Source of the DNA: Dehalococcoidia bacterium
Lineage (GTDB): Bacteria; Chloroflexota; Dehalococcoidia; SZUA-161
NCBI GenBank assembly: GCA_011174795.1
Contig: DUEY01000016.1
Location: 1 to 51,308 of the forward strand
Direction of reading: 5' to 3'
Length of the DNA stretch: 51,308 bases
A program made the translations under genes and the position numbers. Below the pieces are notes generated by a model. The model was given only the letters and a program-made list of their open reading frames with translations. It made no database searches and was not told where the DNA came from. Below are positions 42,712 through 51,202 of this stretch, one piece after another. Numbering within the stretch: the first letter of the stretch is position 1; each line of letters starts with the position of its first letter.

Positions 42712-43416
42712 TCACTCCATAAGCAGCTTGTTAATAAGGGACAGCGGGTTGTTTTGGAGTGTTTCTGCAATTTCTTTTTCGGTGAGGGAAGCGCTTTTAG
42801 CGATAGAGTAGGCTAGTTCAGGAGTGAGTAAGTCGAGTTCGTCGTGAGCGTCTGAGTTTACGATGAGCTTGGCTCCAGCCTTGCGGGCAACTTGGGCGAC
42901 GTGTTTGTTGGTGGCGGCGTGTTGCTTTCTGGCTGTGATTTCGAGGTAGATGTTGTTATCAGCAGCAAGTCTGGCCTCTTCGGAGGTTATCAATCCGGGA
43001 TGCGCTAAGATGTCTACGTACGGGGATTGTACGGCAGCTCGGTTTGTACCTGGTTCAACGGGCTCGGCGGTGGTCTCGCCATGGACGACAACGAGCCTTG
43101 CGCCCATTTCCTTGGCTGCCTTTGCGCTTGCCGCAATCGCCGCTACTGGCAGGTGGGTGAGTTCGACACCGGGGATGGCGGTGATATTCCAGTGCTTTCG
43201 GGCGAGGGCGCAATCGTCGATAGTCTCGGCGATCAGCCTTTCCAGGTATCCGATGCCGACGTGGTCGGTAATTGCAATAGCCTGGTAGCCATTAACAATC
43301 GCTCTTCTCACAAGTTCCAGTGGCGATAGGGCGCCATCGCTTGAAGATGTGTGAGTGTGGAAATCGTAAACCATTCTTGCGGCATCGAGGATAACATAAG
43401 CCTTTATATCAGGCAA
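42712..43416 (-). CDS. PHP-domain phosphoesterase (histidinol-phosphatase-like)
   Basis: About 220-234 aa. Metal-binding PHP motifs: DFHTHTSSSDG, AITDHVG, VELTH, VVHGET, DILAHPG and NSDAHDE. PHP enzymes hydrolyse phosphate esters, including histidinol phosphate and nucleic-acid ends. No his genes are nearby. The track starts at TTG 43416 (AAAGGT close upstream); ATG 43374, directly before VYDFHTH, matches typical family starts but lacks a ribosome site. It diverges from ino1 with 65 bases between. A role as the inositol-phosphate phosphatase of the next cluster is possible but unproven. Confidence 0.88.
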   Translation of the reverse strand: MPDIKAYVILDAARMVYDFHTHTSSSDGALSPLELVRRAIVNGYQAIAITDHVGIGYLERLIAETIDDCALARKHWNITAIPGVELTHLPVAAIAASAKAAKEMGARLVVVHGETTAEPVEPGTNRAAVQSPYVDILAHPGLITSEEARLAADNNIYLEITARKQHAATNKHVAQVARKAGAKLIVNSDAHDELDLLTPELAYSIAKSASLTEKEIAETLQNNPLSLINKLLME

Positions 43417-43481
43417 GTTACCTTTGGGCGGGATAGACGGGAAGTCGGTTATTTGCTCTATTCGAAAGGAGAGGTGATATT

Positions 43482-44612
43482 TTGGGACAGATAAATGTTG
43501 CTATAGTAGGGGTGGGGAACTGCGCCTCGTCTCTGGTTCAGGGAGTATATTACTATCGAAATGCTTCAGAGAATGATTTCGTACCCGGGCTGATGCATGT
43601 TAATCTGGGCGGCTACCACGTGGGCGATATCAATTTTGTGGCTGCCTTCGATATCGACCGTAATAAGGTCGGAAAGGACCTGGCGCAGGCCATATATGAA
43701 GCTCCCAACAATACCTTGAAGTTCTGTGATGTTCCCTCAACCGGGGTAGTGGTGGAGCGAGGTATGACACATGACGGGCTGGGTAAATATCTTTCTCAGA
43801 TTATCACCAAGGCGCCCGGTTCGACTGCCGATATGATCAACATCCTCAAGGACAGGAAGACCGATGTCGTCGTCAACTATCTCCCCGTGGGCAGCGAGCA
43901 GGCGACCAAGTGGTATGTGGAGCAGGTACTCGATGCCGGCTGCGGCTTCATCAACTGCGTCCCGGTATTTATTGCTCGTGAAAAATACTGGCAGAAACGC
44001 TTTACGGATGTTGGCCTGCCCCTTATCGGTGACGATATCAAATCCCAGGTGGGGGCGACTATCACACACCGTGTGCTGACCAGGCTCTTCCGTGAGCGCG
44101 GCGTCAAGCTTGAGAGAACGTATCAGTTGAATTTTGGGGGAAATACCGATTTCTATAATATGCTGGAGCGGGAGAGGCTGGAGTCGAAGAAGATATCCAA
44201 GACGGATGCGGTAACCTCCCAGCTTGACTATGACCTCGGCCCCGGCAATATCCATATAGGTCCCAGCGACCATGTCCCCTGGCTGGAAGACCGCAAGTGG
44301 TGCTATCTCCGGATGGAAGGGCGCACCTTTGGTGATGTGCCGCTGAATCTCGAGTTGAAGCTGGAGGTGTGGGATAGTCCTAACTCGGCAGGGGTAGTTA
44401 TCGATGCCATAAGGTGTTGCAAGCTGGCTATGGACAGGGGACTGAGTGGCACCCTTGTCGGGCCTTCTGCCTATTTCATGAAATCACCTCCGGTACAGTA
44501 TACAGACGAGGAAGCTCGAATATTGACCGAGGATTTCATCGCTGGCGGTAAGGGTGGAGGAACGAAGGTTTCTGGTGGCGGTAGAACGGTAAAGAAACGC
44601 AAGCGAAAATAG
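43482..44612 (+). CDS. ino1: inositol-3-phosphate synthase (Ino1)
   Basis: 376 aa, the short prokaryotic form. It isomerises glucose-6-phosphate to inositol-3-phosphate with bound NAD. Seen: NAD-binding [43 protein letters not shown], and the catalytic [15 protein letters not shown], then [12 protein letters not shown]. The tail is Lys/Arg-rich. The start is TTG 43482 behind AAGGAGAGGTGA. Followed within 6 bases by a PimA-like glycosyltransferase and then a phosphatidylinositol-phosphate synthase. Confidence 0.95.
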   Translation: MGQINVAIVGVGNCASSLVQGVYYYRNASENDFVPGLMHVNLGGYHVGDINFVAAFDIDRNKVGKDLAQAIYEAPNNTLKFCDVPSTGVVVERGMTHDGLGKYLSQIITKAPGSTADMINILKDRKTDVVVNYLPVGSEQATKWYVEQVLDAGCGFINCVPVFIAREKYWQKRFTDVGLPLIGDDIKSQVGATITHRVLTRLFRERGVKLERTYQLNFGGNTDFYNMLERERLESKKISKTDAVTSQLDYDLGPGNIHIGPSDHVPWLEDRKWCYLRMEGRTFGDVPLNLELKLEVWDSPNSAGVVIDAIRCCKLAMDRGLSGTLVGPSAYFMKSPPVQYTDEEARILTEDFIAGGKGGGTKVSGGGRTVKKRKRK

Positions 44613-44618
44613 GAAACT

Positions 44619-45767
44619 ATGAAGATCGCTCTGGTTTCGCCTTATGATTATGCTTATCCCGGTGGGGTGAATACACATATCTCCCATATCAAGAATAATT
44701 TCACCCGAATGGGGCACGAGGTAAGGATTATTGCCCCTTCCTCGAAGCCGGATGAAACCCGTAAGAACGGAGATATCATCGTCTTCGGGAGACCAGTGCC
44801 TATCCGCGCCAGTGGCTCCGTTGTCCGCAGCCCTGTATGGCCGGGGCTCGTATTTTCCGATCGCGTTGGTGAGATGCTCAAAAAGGAAAAATTCGACGTT
44901 ATTCATATCCATGAGCCATTGATGCCGACGCTGGCCACTGCGGTATTGCATCATTCGTCACAGGAGCTGATTGTTGGCACCTTCCATGCCTACCGCCACA
45001 GGAGCTGGGGCTACCCGATATGGAAGCCGATAATACTTAATCGGTGGTTCAACAAGCTCGACGGTAGAATAGCGGTTTCAAATGCTGCGAGGGAATTTGT
45101 AAGCAAATATTTTCCCGCCGAGTACACGATAATTCCCAACGGAATCGATGTGGAGCACTTCGCGGCTGATGTGGAGCCTCTACCCGAGTTCAGCGATGGT
45201 AAATTGAACATCCTGTTTGTCGGCAGGATAGAGAAGCGAAAGGGATTCAAGTACCTGCTTGGAGCCTATGAGATTGTTAAACGGAAATTACCGGAATGTC
45301 GTCTCATCGTGGTAGGTCCCCGGGACCGTTCCTGTCGTAAATACCAGGGCATTGTCGAGAGGCGGAAACTCAAGGACGTCGTTTTCGCCGGTTACGTGAG
45401 CTACGAAGATTTACCTCGTTACTACAGAAGTGCTGATGTTTTTTGCTCTCCTGCTGTCGATAAGGAGAGCTTCGGAGTGGTTTTACTGGAGGCAATGGCG
45501 TCCGGCAAGCCGACGGTAGCCTCGAATATCACGGGCTATGGCGGTGTTATCAGCCATGGTTCTGAAGGGCTGCTGGTCAAGCCAGCGGATAAAGAAGCTC
45601 TCGCCGATGGCATTTTCCAATTACTCAACGATGAGGGGCTCAGGCAGAAGCTGGGTAATACGGGCAAGGCGAAGGTCGGGAATTATAGCTGGGAGAAGGT
45701 TTCTCGCCAGGTTCTGGATTACTACCGGGAGCTTCAAAAAGGTGGCCCCGGAGCGGTACGTGAGTGA
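44619..45767 (+). CDS. GT4 glycosyltransferase, PimA-like
   Basis: 382 aa with a GT-B fold. The N-terminus IALVSPYDYAYPGGVNTHIS is strikingly like PimA (phosphatidylinositol mannosyltransferase). IPNGIDVEHF, FVGRIEKRKGFKYLL and the catalytic E-x7-E (ESFGVVLLE) are GT4 marks. PimA transfers mannose from GDP-mannose to phosphatidylinositol at the inner face of the membrane; flanking ino1 and a PI-phosphate synthase argue strongly for an inositol lipid acceptor. Sugar specificity is not readable. It overlaps the next gene by eight bases. Confidence 0.9.
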   Translation: MKIALVSPYDYAYPGGVNTHISHIKNNFTRMGHEVRIIAPSSKPDETRKNGDIIVFGRPVPIRASGSVVRSPVWPGLVFSDRVGEMLKKEKFDVIHIHEPLMPTLATAVLHHSSQELIVGTFHAYRHRSWGYPIWKPIILNRWFNKLDGRIAVSNAAREFVSKYFPAEYTIIPNGIDVEHFAADVEPLPEFSDGKLNILFVGRIEKRKGFKYLLGAYEIVKRKLPECRLIVVGPRDRSCRKYQGIVERRKLKDVVFAGYVSYEDLPRYYRSADVFCSPAVDKESFGVVLLEAMASGKPTVASNITGYGGVISHGSEGLLVKPADKEALADGIFQLLNDEGLRQKLGNTGKAKVGNYSWEKVSRQVLDYYRELQKGGPGAVRE

Positions 45768-46371
45768 AGAACCACGGCTCGTCAAGGCGCGACGCACTCT
45801 GGCGCAGCATATTAACAGGTACCCGGCGAAGCTGCTGGCGAAAACGGGTCTAAGCCCCGATGTTTTAACTATACTTGGCTTACTCATTGCTATTGCTGTG
45901 GCCTGGATACTATCCACGGGCCGCTTTTTTTTAGGCGGCTTTCTGGTGTTGCTCTCGGGCGCATTTGACATGATAGATGGGGCGCTGGCTCGGGCTACCG
46001 GGCGCAGCACGAAGTTTGGCGCTCTACTCGATTCCACACTGGACCGCTTCTCGGAGGCTGCGCTGTTCCTCGGGCTGCTGGCATACTATGCGAATCAGGG
46101 TTCCGAGACGGAAATTATACTCGTTGGCGCGGGGCTGGTGGGCTCGATGACAACCAGCTATGTGAGAGCGCGTGCTGAGGGACTGGGGCTGACATGCGAG
46201 GTAGGGCTATTCACCCGCCCGGAGAGGATTATCCTGCTGGCAATCGGTCTCATATTCAACCAGATGCTGGTGGTGCTGTGGATAATAGCGGTACTCTCGA
46301 ACCTTATAGCATGGCAGCGCCTGTTTTACGTCTGGCAGCAACTGAGGAACGGGCGCAAGAGCGGTGGCTAG
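45760..46371 (+). CDS. CDP-alcohol phosphatidyltransferase, probable phosphatidylinositol-phosphate synthase
   Basis: About 203 aa. The family motif D-x2-DG-x2-AR-x8-G-x3-D-x3-D is complete: DMIDGALARATGRSTKFG then ALLDSTLD. About five or six TM helices are seen. In actinobacteria the equivalent enzyme joins CDP-diacylglycerol and inositol-3-phosphate; gene linkage with ino1 and the PimA-like gene favours that over plain phosphatidylglycerol-phosphate synthase. The track's start (45538) runs deep into the upstream gene. GTG 45760, with GGAG six bases upstream, is the likely start. It ends convergent with the solute-binding protein, overlapping by four bases. Confidence 0.88.
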   Translation: MSEEPRLVKARRTLAQHINRYPAKLLAKTGLSPDVLTILGLLIAIAVAWILSTGRFFLGGFLVLLSGAFDMIDGALARATGRSTKFGALLDSTLDRFSEAALFLGLLAYYANQGSETEIILVGAGLVGSMTTSYVRARAEGLGLTCEVGLFTRPERIILLAIGLIFNQMLVVLWIIAVLSNLIAWQRLFYVWQQLRNGRKSGG

Positions 46372-47969
46372 TGCGGTTCAATGGAGACGTACTTCAGGCG
46401 GGATATCCAGAGCGATGTGAGGGGTAGGTTCTTCACGTAGGGTTTGACCAGTATATATTCAACATCGAAGTACAAGGGCAGGCAGGCGGCATTGTTGACC
46501 AGCATCTGCTCGGCCTGCTGGTAAAGGCTCATCCGCGCAGCATAGTCTTTCTCTATCCTTGCCTCTTCCAATAAAGCATCCACCTCGGGGTTACTGTATT
46601 CGCCGATGTTATGGCTGGTTTCGCTGTGGAACAGGATGTCGAGGAAATTCTGCGGGTCGGGATAATCGGCACCCCAGCCGAGGGTGAATAACTCGTCCTT
46701 TTCTGCCATGAGAAGGTAGGCATATTTCTCGGGCTCCAGTTGTCTCAGTTCCACTTCCATTCCCAGATTGCGCCGCCACATATCGATCAGCGCTGCCTCA
46801 TCACTCGGTATCATGCCTCTGCCCGATGAGGTCAGCGTAATTGGTGGAAGGTCGGTGGCATTGCCGTATTCCGATTCCACGAGCAGCTGTCGCGCCAGTT
46901 GGGGGTCGAAAGCCAGACCTTGAATATCCTCGTTATAACCGGGCATACCTGGGGGAAGTATGCCGTCAGCGGTGGTGACAAGGTTCTTTAATACCAGCCT
47001 GACGAGCTTGTCCTTGTCTATGGCGTGACAGAATGCTTGACGCACACTGGCGTCGTCGAATGGCGGACTGGCTGAGTTAAATCCAACGAAGGATAGGCTG
47101 AGTTGGGGTATAATGTTGAGCTCCTGATGCAGAGGGTTGGCTGGGTCGAGCACCCGTTCTATATCGGACGTGGAAACCTCCACAACGTCGATTTCGTCCC
47201 TCTCGTACATAATCATCGGCACCCCGCCCCAGAGCAGATAGACTACGTACTCTATTTTTGGCGGTTCCAAATAGTAGAGCTCATTCCTCTGAAGAATTAT
47301 GAAATCGTCTCCCTGCCATTCATCGAGCCGGAACGGCCCTGTTCCGTTGGGTTCCTTCCACCAGTCTTTTCCCGAGGCAACGTTTTCCTGGTCGACGACG
47401 TAGGCGGCGGGGTGAGCCAGCTTTGACAGGAAGTATTTCTTGGGTGCATCGATAGTAATTCGTAGGGTATAGTCATCAAGTACCTCGATACCATAGACCT
47501 CCTCGGCTATCCCTGATAGCTTGTCCTCGACGCCGAGGATATCGCCGAGATAAGTCTCAGCGATATCCGACCCGGTTGATGGGTCGCAGGCGCGTTCCAG
47601 CGAGTACTTGAAATCGCTGGCTGTAACCTCTTTGCCATCGTGGAACTTCACGCCTTGCCTCAGGCGGAATGTATAGGTAGTTCCGTCATTGCTTACCTCC
47701 CAACTCTCGGCGATGTCGGGTGTAAGGTTGCCCGCGGGGTCGAAGGCTACCAGCCCGCTGAATATCTCGACAATGTAGCTTACCGACATCTCAGAGCGCG
47801 CAAGCGCTGGATCGAGCGTTGGCGGGCTGACATCGAAGAGGGTTAGAGTACCTTCTGCGGGAATATCGGGAAGGTCGGGGAGATTTGGTTCCAGCAGGTT
47901 GCAGCATGGGAAAAGAAGGCAAAGCGCAATGAGGACGCTGATGATAAGCGGTGGTATTCTCGTTTTCAC
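46368..47969 (-). CDS. extracytoplasmic solute-binding protein family 5 (peptide/nickel type)
   Basis: 533 aa. The N-terminal signal IISVLIALCLLFPCC suggests a lipoprotein, though the lipobox is atypical (Pro before the first Cys). The DppA/OppA/NikA fold is clear: DPALARSEMSVSYIVEIFSGLV, IAESWEVSNDGTTYTFRLRQ, VKFHDGKEVTASDFKYSLER, VRQAFCHAIDKDKLV and LGWGADYPDPQNFLDIL. Such proteins deliver peptides or other ligands to ABC permeases, but no permease or ATPase genes are nearby. Its start overlaps the upstream peptidase stop (ATGA), so a joint role with that protease, for example peptide capture, is a reasonable guess. Confidence 0.92.
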   Translation of the reverse strand: MKTRIPPLIISVLIALCLLFPCCNLLEPNLPDLPDIPAEGTLTLFDVSPPTLDPALARSEMSVSYIVEIFSGLVAFDPAGNLTPDIAESWEVSNDGTTYTFRLRQGVKFHDGKEVTASDFKYSLERACDPSTGSDIAETYLGDILGVEDKLSGIAEEVYGIEVLDDYTLRITIDAPKKYFLSKLAHPAAYVVDQENVASGKDWWKEPNGTGPFRLDEWQGDDFIILQRNELYYLEPPKIEYVVYLLWGGVPMIMYERDEIDVVEVSTSDIERVLDPANPLHQELNIIPQLSLSFVGFNSASPPFDDASVRQAFCHAIDKDKLVRLVLKNLVTTADGILPPGMPGYNEDIQGLAFDPQLARQLLVESEYGNATDLPPITLTSSGRGMIPSDEAALIDMWRRNLGMEVELRQLEPEKYAYLLMAEKDELFTLGWGADYPDPQNFLDILFHSETSHNIGEYSNPEVDALLEEARIEKDYAARMSLYQQAEQMLVNNAACLPLYFDVEYILVKPYVKNLPLTSLWISRLKYVSIEPH

Positions 47970-49252
47970 CTATTGTTTCTCCGTACCCTCAATCGAATTA
48001 CCTCGCTTATGCCCGGCATCAGCAGGATGCCTGTTATAACGAGAACGGTGAGACCATCTCGGCGGTTTTCGTCAGTGGTTCCCTGGCAGCTAAACAGCGC
48101 ACCGTCGGGCGTTGGCGTCGCTGTTACCTGGGGAACTGCAGTCTGAGTCGGCTGCCGGGGCTCAAGCCCCAGACTGAGACGCCACAGGTCATCCAGGCCG
48201 GCGGTATCAAAGCCGTACACTTCCAGAAGTGCGTCGTCATAAGTCGAGCCCCGCTTGAAGATATCGAGGAGAAGTAATATTTCCTCCTTACCGTATTCCT
48301 GAATGAGGAATTCGACGACGCTGTAGCTCTCGGCGTAGGAGAGAAGCGCCTCATTGTAGTCTGATGGAAAACTGCTGGAGATAGTCTGTACTGAGATAAG
48401 GCTGTCCCTTGATATAGCCGCCTCGAGTGCAGCCTTGATATCGGCTCTCAGCTCGCCCTCGGCGTATAACGCTAGGCCTTCATCGAGCCATGTCGGTATA
48501 TCATTGTAGGGATTGTAGACAATCTGGTAGATCACCATGTGCGCTATTTCATGGGATATAGCCCTCTTGCCCCATTCCAGCTCGTGCGGCGCAACTCCAA
48601 TAGCGATGATACCGTAATCTGGAAATGCTGCGCCTCCCATCCACTCCTGGGGATATATCATGGCTTCGAGGAGGTCGTACTGGCTGGCGTAAATATATAT
48701 CTCTACCGCCTGGTCGAGTTCCACCCCAACGTCGCGGGCAAGTCTCTCGAGTGCTTCATGAGCGGCGTCCAGCAGGGTCTGGGCAAAGGGCTGCTCACCC
48801 GTATACCAGAACAGCGTTACATCGCTTTCCGTCAGGCTTTTCCAGACATGACGCTCGTCATTGAATTTCACAGTGGCCCAGGGGGTCTCGAGCTTGCCTC
48901 CGCTGGCGTCCTCTATCCTCCAGCTGTAGTGAACCTCCGTACCCGGAGGCAGGCTGCCGAGCAGCTTCCGCATCTCCCAGGTCCAGTTTATATCGATTGC
49001 CGTAGCGGGCTCGAACTCAATCTGGACGACGCTGGTCGCTTCGACGGTGGTTATCATATCCACCCGGTAGCGGAGGAAGATGTCGTTGATATCAGCAGCG
49101 CCTTCAGCTTCAAGGTTGAATGTTATCGCTTCGGGAAAGCGGACATCGGCGCTGTAAGTCGCTGATAGTCCCGCCTGTGCCTGCGCCGGACCAGCGGCGA
49201 GGGTGATAAGGAGAAGCAGCGGTAGAAAGAGAGGAACAAACCTTTTCATCAA
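47966..49252 (-). CDS. membrane-anchored HEXXH metallopeptidase (peptidase MA-like)
   Basis: 428 aa. A signal peptide (KRFVPLFLPLLLLITLAAG ... AQAQ) is followed by a beta-rich N-domain (about 30-150), then a gluzincin-like domain with SHEIAHMVIYQIV and, about 20 residues on, WLDEGLALYAEGEL, giving the HExxH...E zinc site. A Thr/Pro linker (QTAVPQVTATPTP) and a C-terminal TM helix (VLVITGILLMPGI) plus Arg-rich end anchor it outside the membrane. Substrate unknown. ATGA overlaps with prfB upstream and the binding protein downstream show tight translational coupling. Confidence 0.88.
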   Translation of the reverse strand: MMKRFVPLFLPLLLLITLAAGPAQAQAGLSATYSADVRFPEAITFNLEAEGAADINDIFLRYRVDMITTVEATSVVQIEFEPATAIDINWTWEMRKLLGSLPPGTEVHYSWRIEDASGGKLETPWATVKFNDERHVWKSLTESDVTLFWYTGEQPFAQTLLDAAHEALERLARDVGVELDQAVEIYIYASQYDLLEAMIYPQEWMGGAAFPDYGIIAIGVAPHELEWGKRAISHEIAHMVIYQIVYNPYNDIPTWLDEGLALYAEGELRADIKAALEAAISRDSLISVQTISSSFPSDYNEALLSYAESYSVVEFLIQEYGKEEILLLLDIFKRGSTYDDALLEVYGFDTAGLDDLWRLSLGLEPRQPTQTAVPQVTATPTPDGALFSCQGTTDENRRDGLTVLVITGILLMPGISEVIRLRVRRNNR

Positions 49253-50347
49253 CCATGAACCCTGGACGCCAGGTATGCTTTCAGTAGTTCATCGAGTTTG
49301 CCGTCGAGCACGGCGGAGGTATCGCTGGTTTCATACCCGGTTCGATGGTCTTTAACCATTTTATAGGGATGGAGTACATAGCTCCGAATCTGGTTGCCCC
49401 ATTCAGCGGTAACGTGTTCGCCCTTAAGCCTCGCCTGTTCCTCTGCTTTCTTCTCCAGTTCCTGTTCGAGGAGACGTGAGCGGAGGATACGCAGGGCTGT
49501 TTCCTTGTTTCGAAACTGCGAGCGCTCGTTCTGGCAGGTGACCACCGTGCCGGTGGGCATGTGTGTCAGGCGGACTGCACTGCTCGTTTTCTGCATGTGC
49601 TGGCCGCCTGGGCCGCTTGAGCGGAAGGTCTCCACCTTGAGGTCATCGGGGTCGATAGTAACATCCACCTCGCTGTCCACTGCTGGCATAACCTCTACCA
49701 GTGCGAACGAGGTATGGCGGCTGTGGGAGGCATCGAAGGGTGAGATGCGCACCAGCCTGTGTACCCCGCGTTCCCCCTTGAGGTACCCGTAGGCGTATTC
49801 ACCCTTGACCTCGATGAGGACGCTTTTTATCCCCGCCTCCTCCCCGGGGGAGGTCTCGATAACCTCCGTCTCGTAGCTGTGCTGCTCTCCCCAGCGAAGG
49901 TACATTCTCAGCAGCATCTGTGCCCAGTCCTGCGACTCTGTGCCTCCGGCACCGGCATGTATCGCCAGCATAGCGCCTCGTGAGTCGTACTGACCGCTGA
50001 GCTGAAGTTGAAACTCAAGTTCTTCGAGGGAGCGCTCGATGCCCGTTATTTCACGGATGATATCTTCTTCTAGGGAGCGGTCATCTTCGTCGAGGGATAT
50101 ATCGGTGAGAGTGGCGAGATCGGCCACCTTTTTCTCGAGCTCACGCCAGGTGGCCACAACATACTTCAGGCGTGAGACCTGGCGCATCGTCTGCTGCGCC
50201 TTCTCCTGGTCATTCCAGAAGTCGGGATGTGAGGCTTCTTTTTCGAGCTGGGCTATCTGATACTCTTTAGAAGCGATGTCAAAGATGCACCAGCATCTCG
50301 GAAATGCGCCTCTTCAGCTCCTCCAGCTTCTGCTTCTGTTCCTCCAT
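49249..50347 (-). CDS. prfB: peptide chain release factor 2, with programmed +1 frameshift
   Basis: The track shows only the second part (from 50187). The true gene starts at ATG 50347: 22 codons (MEEQKQKLEELK ... MLVHL) end at an in-frame TGA (50281-50279) in the context CAT-CTT-TGA-C, the classical RF2 slippery site. A +1 shift continues as DIASKEYQIAQLEKEAS without a break, giving about 365 aa, the normal RF2 length. GGQ (SGPGGQHMQKT) and the stop-codon-reading SPF motif (ISPFDASHSR) are present. A weak GGTG lies three bases before the CTT, where E. coli has a strong Shine-Dalgarno-like stimulator. Low RF2 favours the shift, so the gene is autoregulated (established for the family). Confidence 0.96.
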
Positions 50348-50380
50348 GTTTCCCTCTCTTGTACCGGGGCTGCTGTTCTA

Positions 50381-51094
50381 TTATAGCTGCAATTTCAACT
50401 GGGATGTAGTCCCCTCGGCATAAGGCGATTCGAGGCGTCCTCCCGCCGCCAGGTGGGCCAGCCTTGTCGGCTCGGGCAGACGCAAGCCGAGGCAGCAGTT
50501 CAGCGTCCAGGTTATGGCGGCTTGCAGGTCCACTTTGTGTCCTATCGATACATAGAGTGGATTCGTCCTCAGCTTGGTGCGGAGCGCTGCTCCGATAACC
50601 TCACCGTTATGGGTTAGCTCTGCATGGGAGCCAGGCTCTGGAGCTACCAGTTGATGCTCGCCGCAGAGCCTTGATTTTGCGCAGCCCACCGTCGGTCTAT
50701 CCCAGAGCAGGCCCAGGTGTGAGGCCAGCCCGAATCTCCGGGGATGGGCAATGCCCTGTCCATCCACCAGTATCAGGTCGGGTTCGCTGTCCAGCTTCTC
50801 ACAGGCAGCGATGATCAGGGGCGATTCCCTGAACGAGAGCAGCCCGGGCACGTAGGGGAAGGTGACCCGCTGCTCCACCACTCGATGTTCCACCAGCTTT
50901 AATTCGGGGTAGTTGAGAACTACGACCGCTGCACGTGCATAGCCCCGGTCATCAGGCGCGGATATATCCACCCCAGCGACAAGTCGGACATCACCGACCT
51001 CCTCCCTTCGTGATATCCTTGCCGCCAGCTCCGTCTGTACCTGCCGGGCTTCCTCCGGTGTCATCTGCCAGTCGTGTAAACGCCGCGCTTTCAT
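50381..51094 (-). CDS. nfi: endonuclease V
   Basis: 237 aa. It nicks DNA (or RNA) one base 3' of deaminated adenine (inosine). Conserved blocks: VAGVDISAPD with the first metal-binding Asp, the strand-separating wedge PYVPGLLSFRESP, DLILVDGQGIAHPRRFGLASHLG with the second Asp, GCAKSRLCGE, and PLYVSIGHKVDL. The C-terminus extends slightly. It lies 33 bases upstream of prfB on the same strand and may be cotranscribed. Confidence 0.95.
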   Translation of the reverse strand: MKARRLHDWQMTPEEARQVQTELAARISRREEVGDVRLVAGVDISAPDDRGYARAAVVVLNYPELKLVEHRVVEQRVTFPYVPGLLSFRESPLIIAACEKLDSEPDLILVDGQGIAHPRRFGLASHLGLLWDRPTVGCAKSRLCGEHQLVAPEPGSHAELTHNGEVIGAALRTKLRTNPLYVSIGHKVDLQAAITWTLNCCLGLRLPEPTRLAHLAAGGRLESPYAEGTTSQLKLQL

Positions 51095-51202
51095 AAGCTA
51101 TGTCGTACTTTCATCCTGAAATGAAATGATTTGTAAACAAAACGGGGGACTGTGTCTGCTTTGACCCTATTGTAATAGCCACCATAGCGGATGGCAACGA
51201 CA

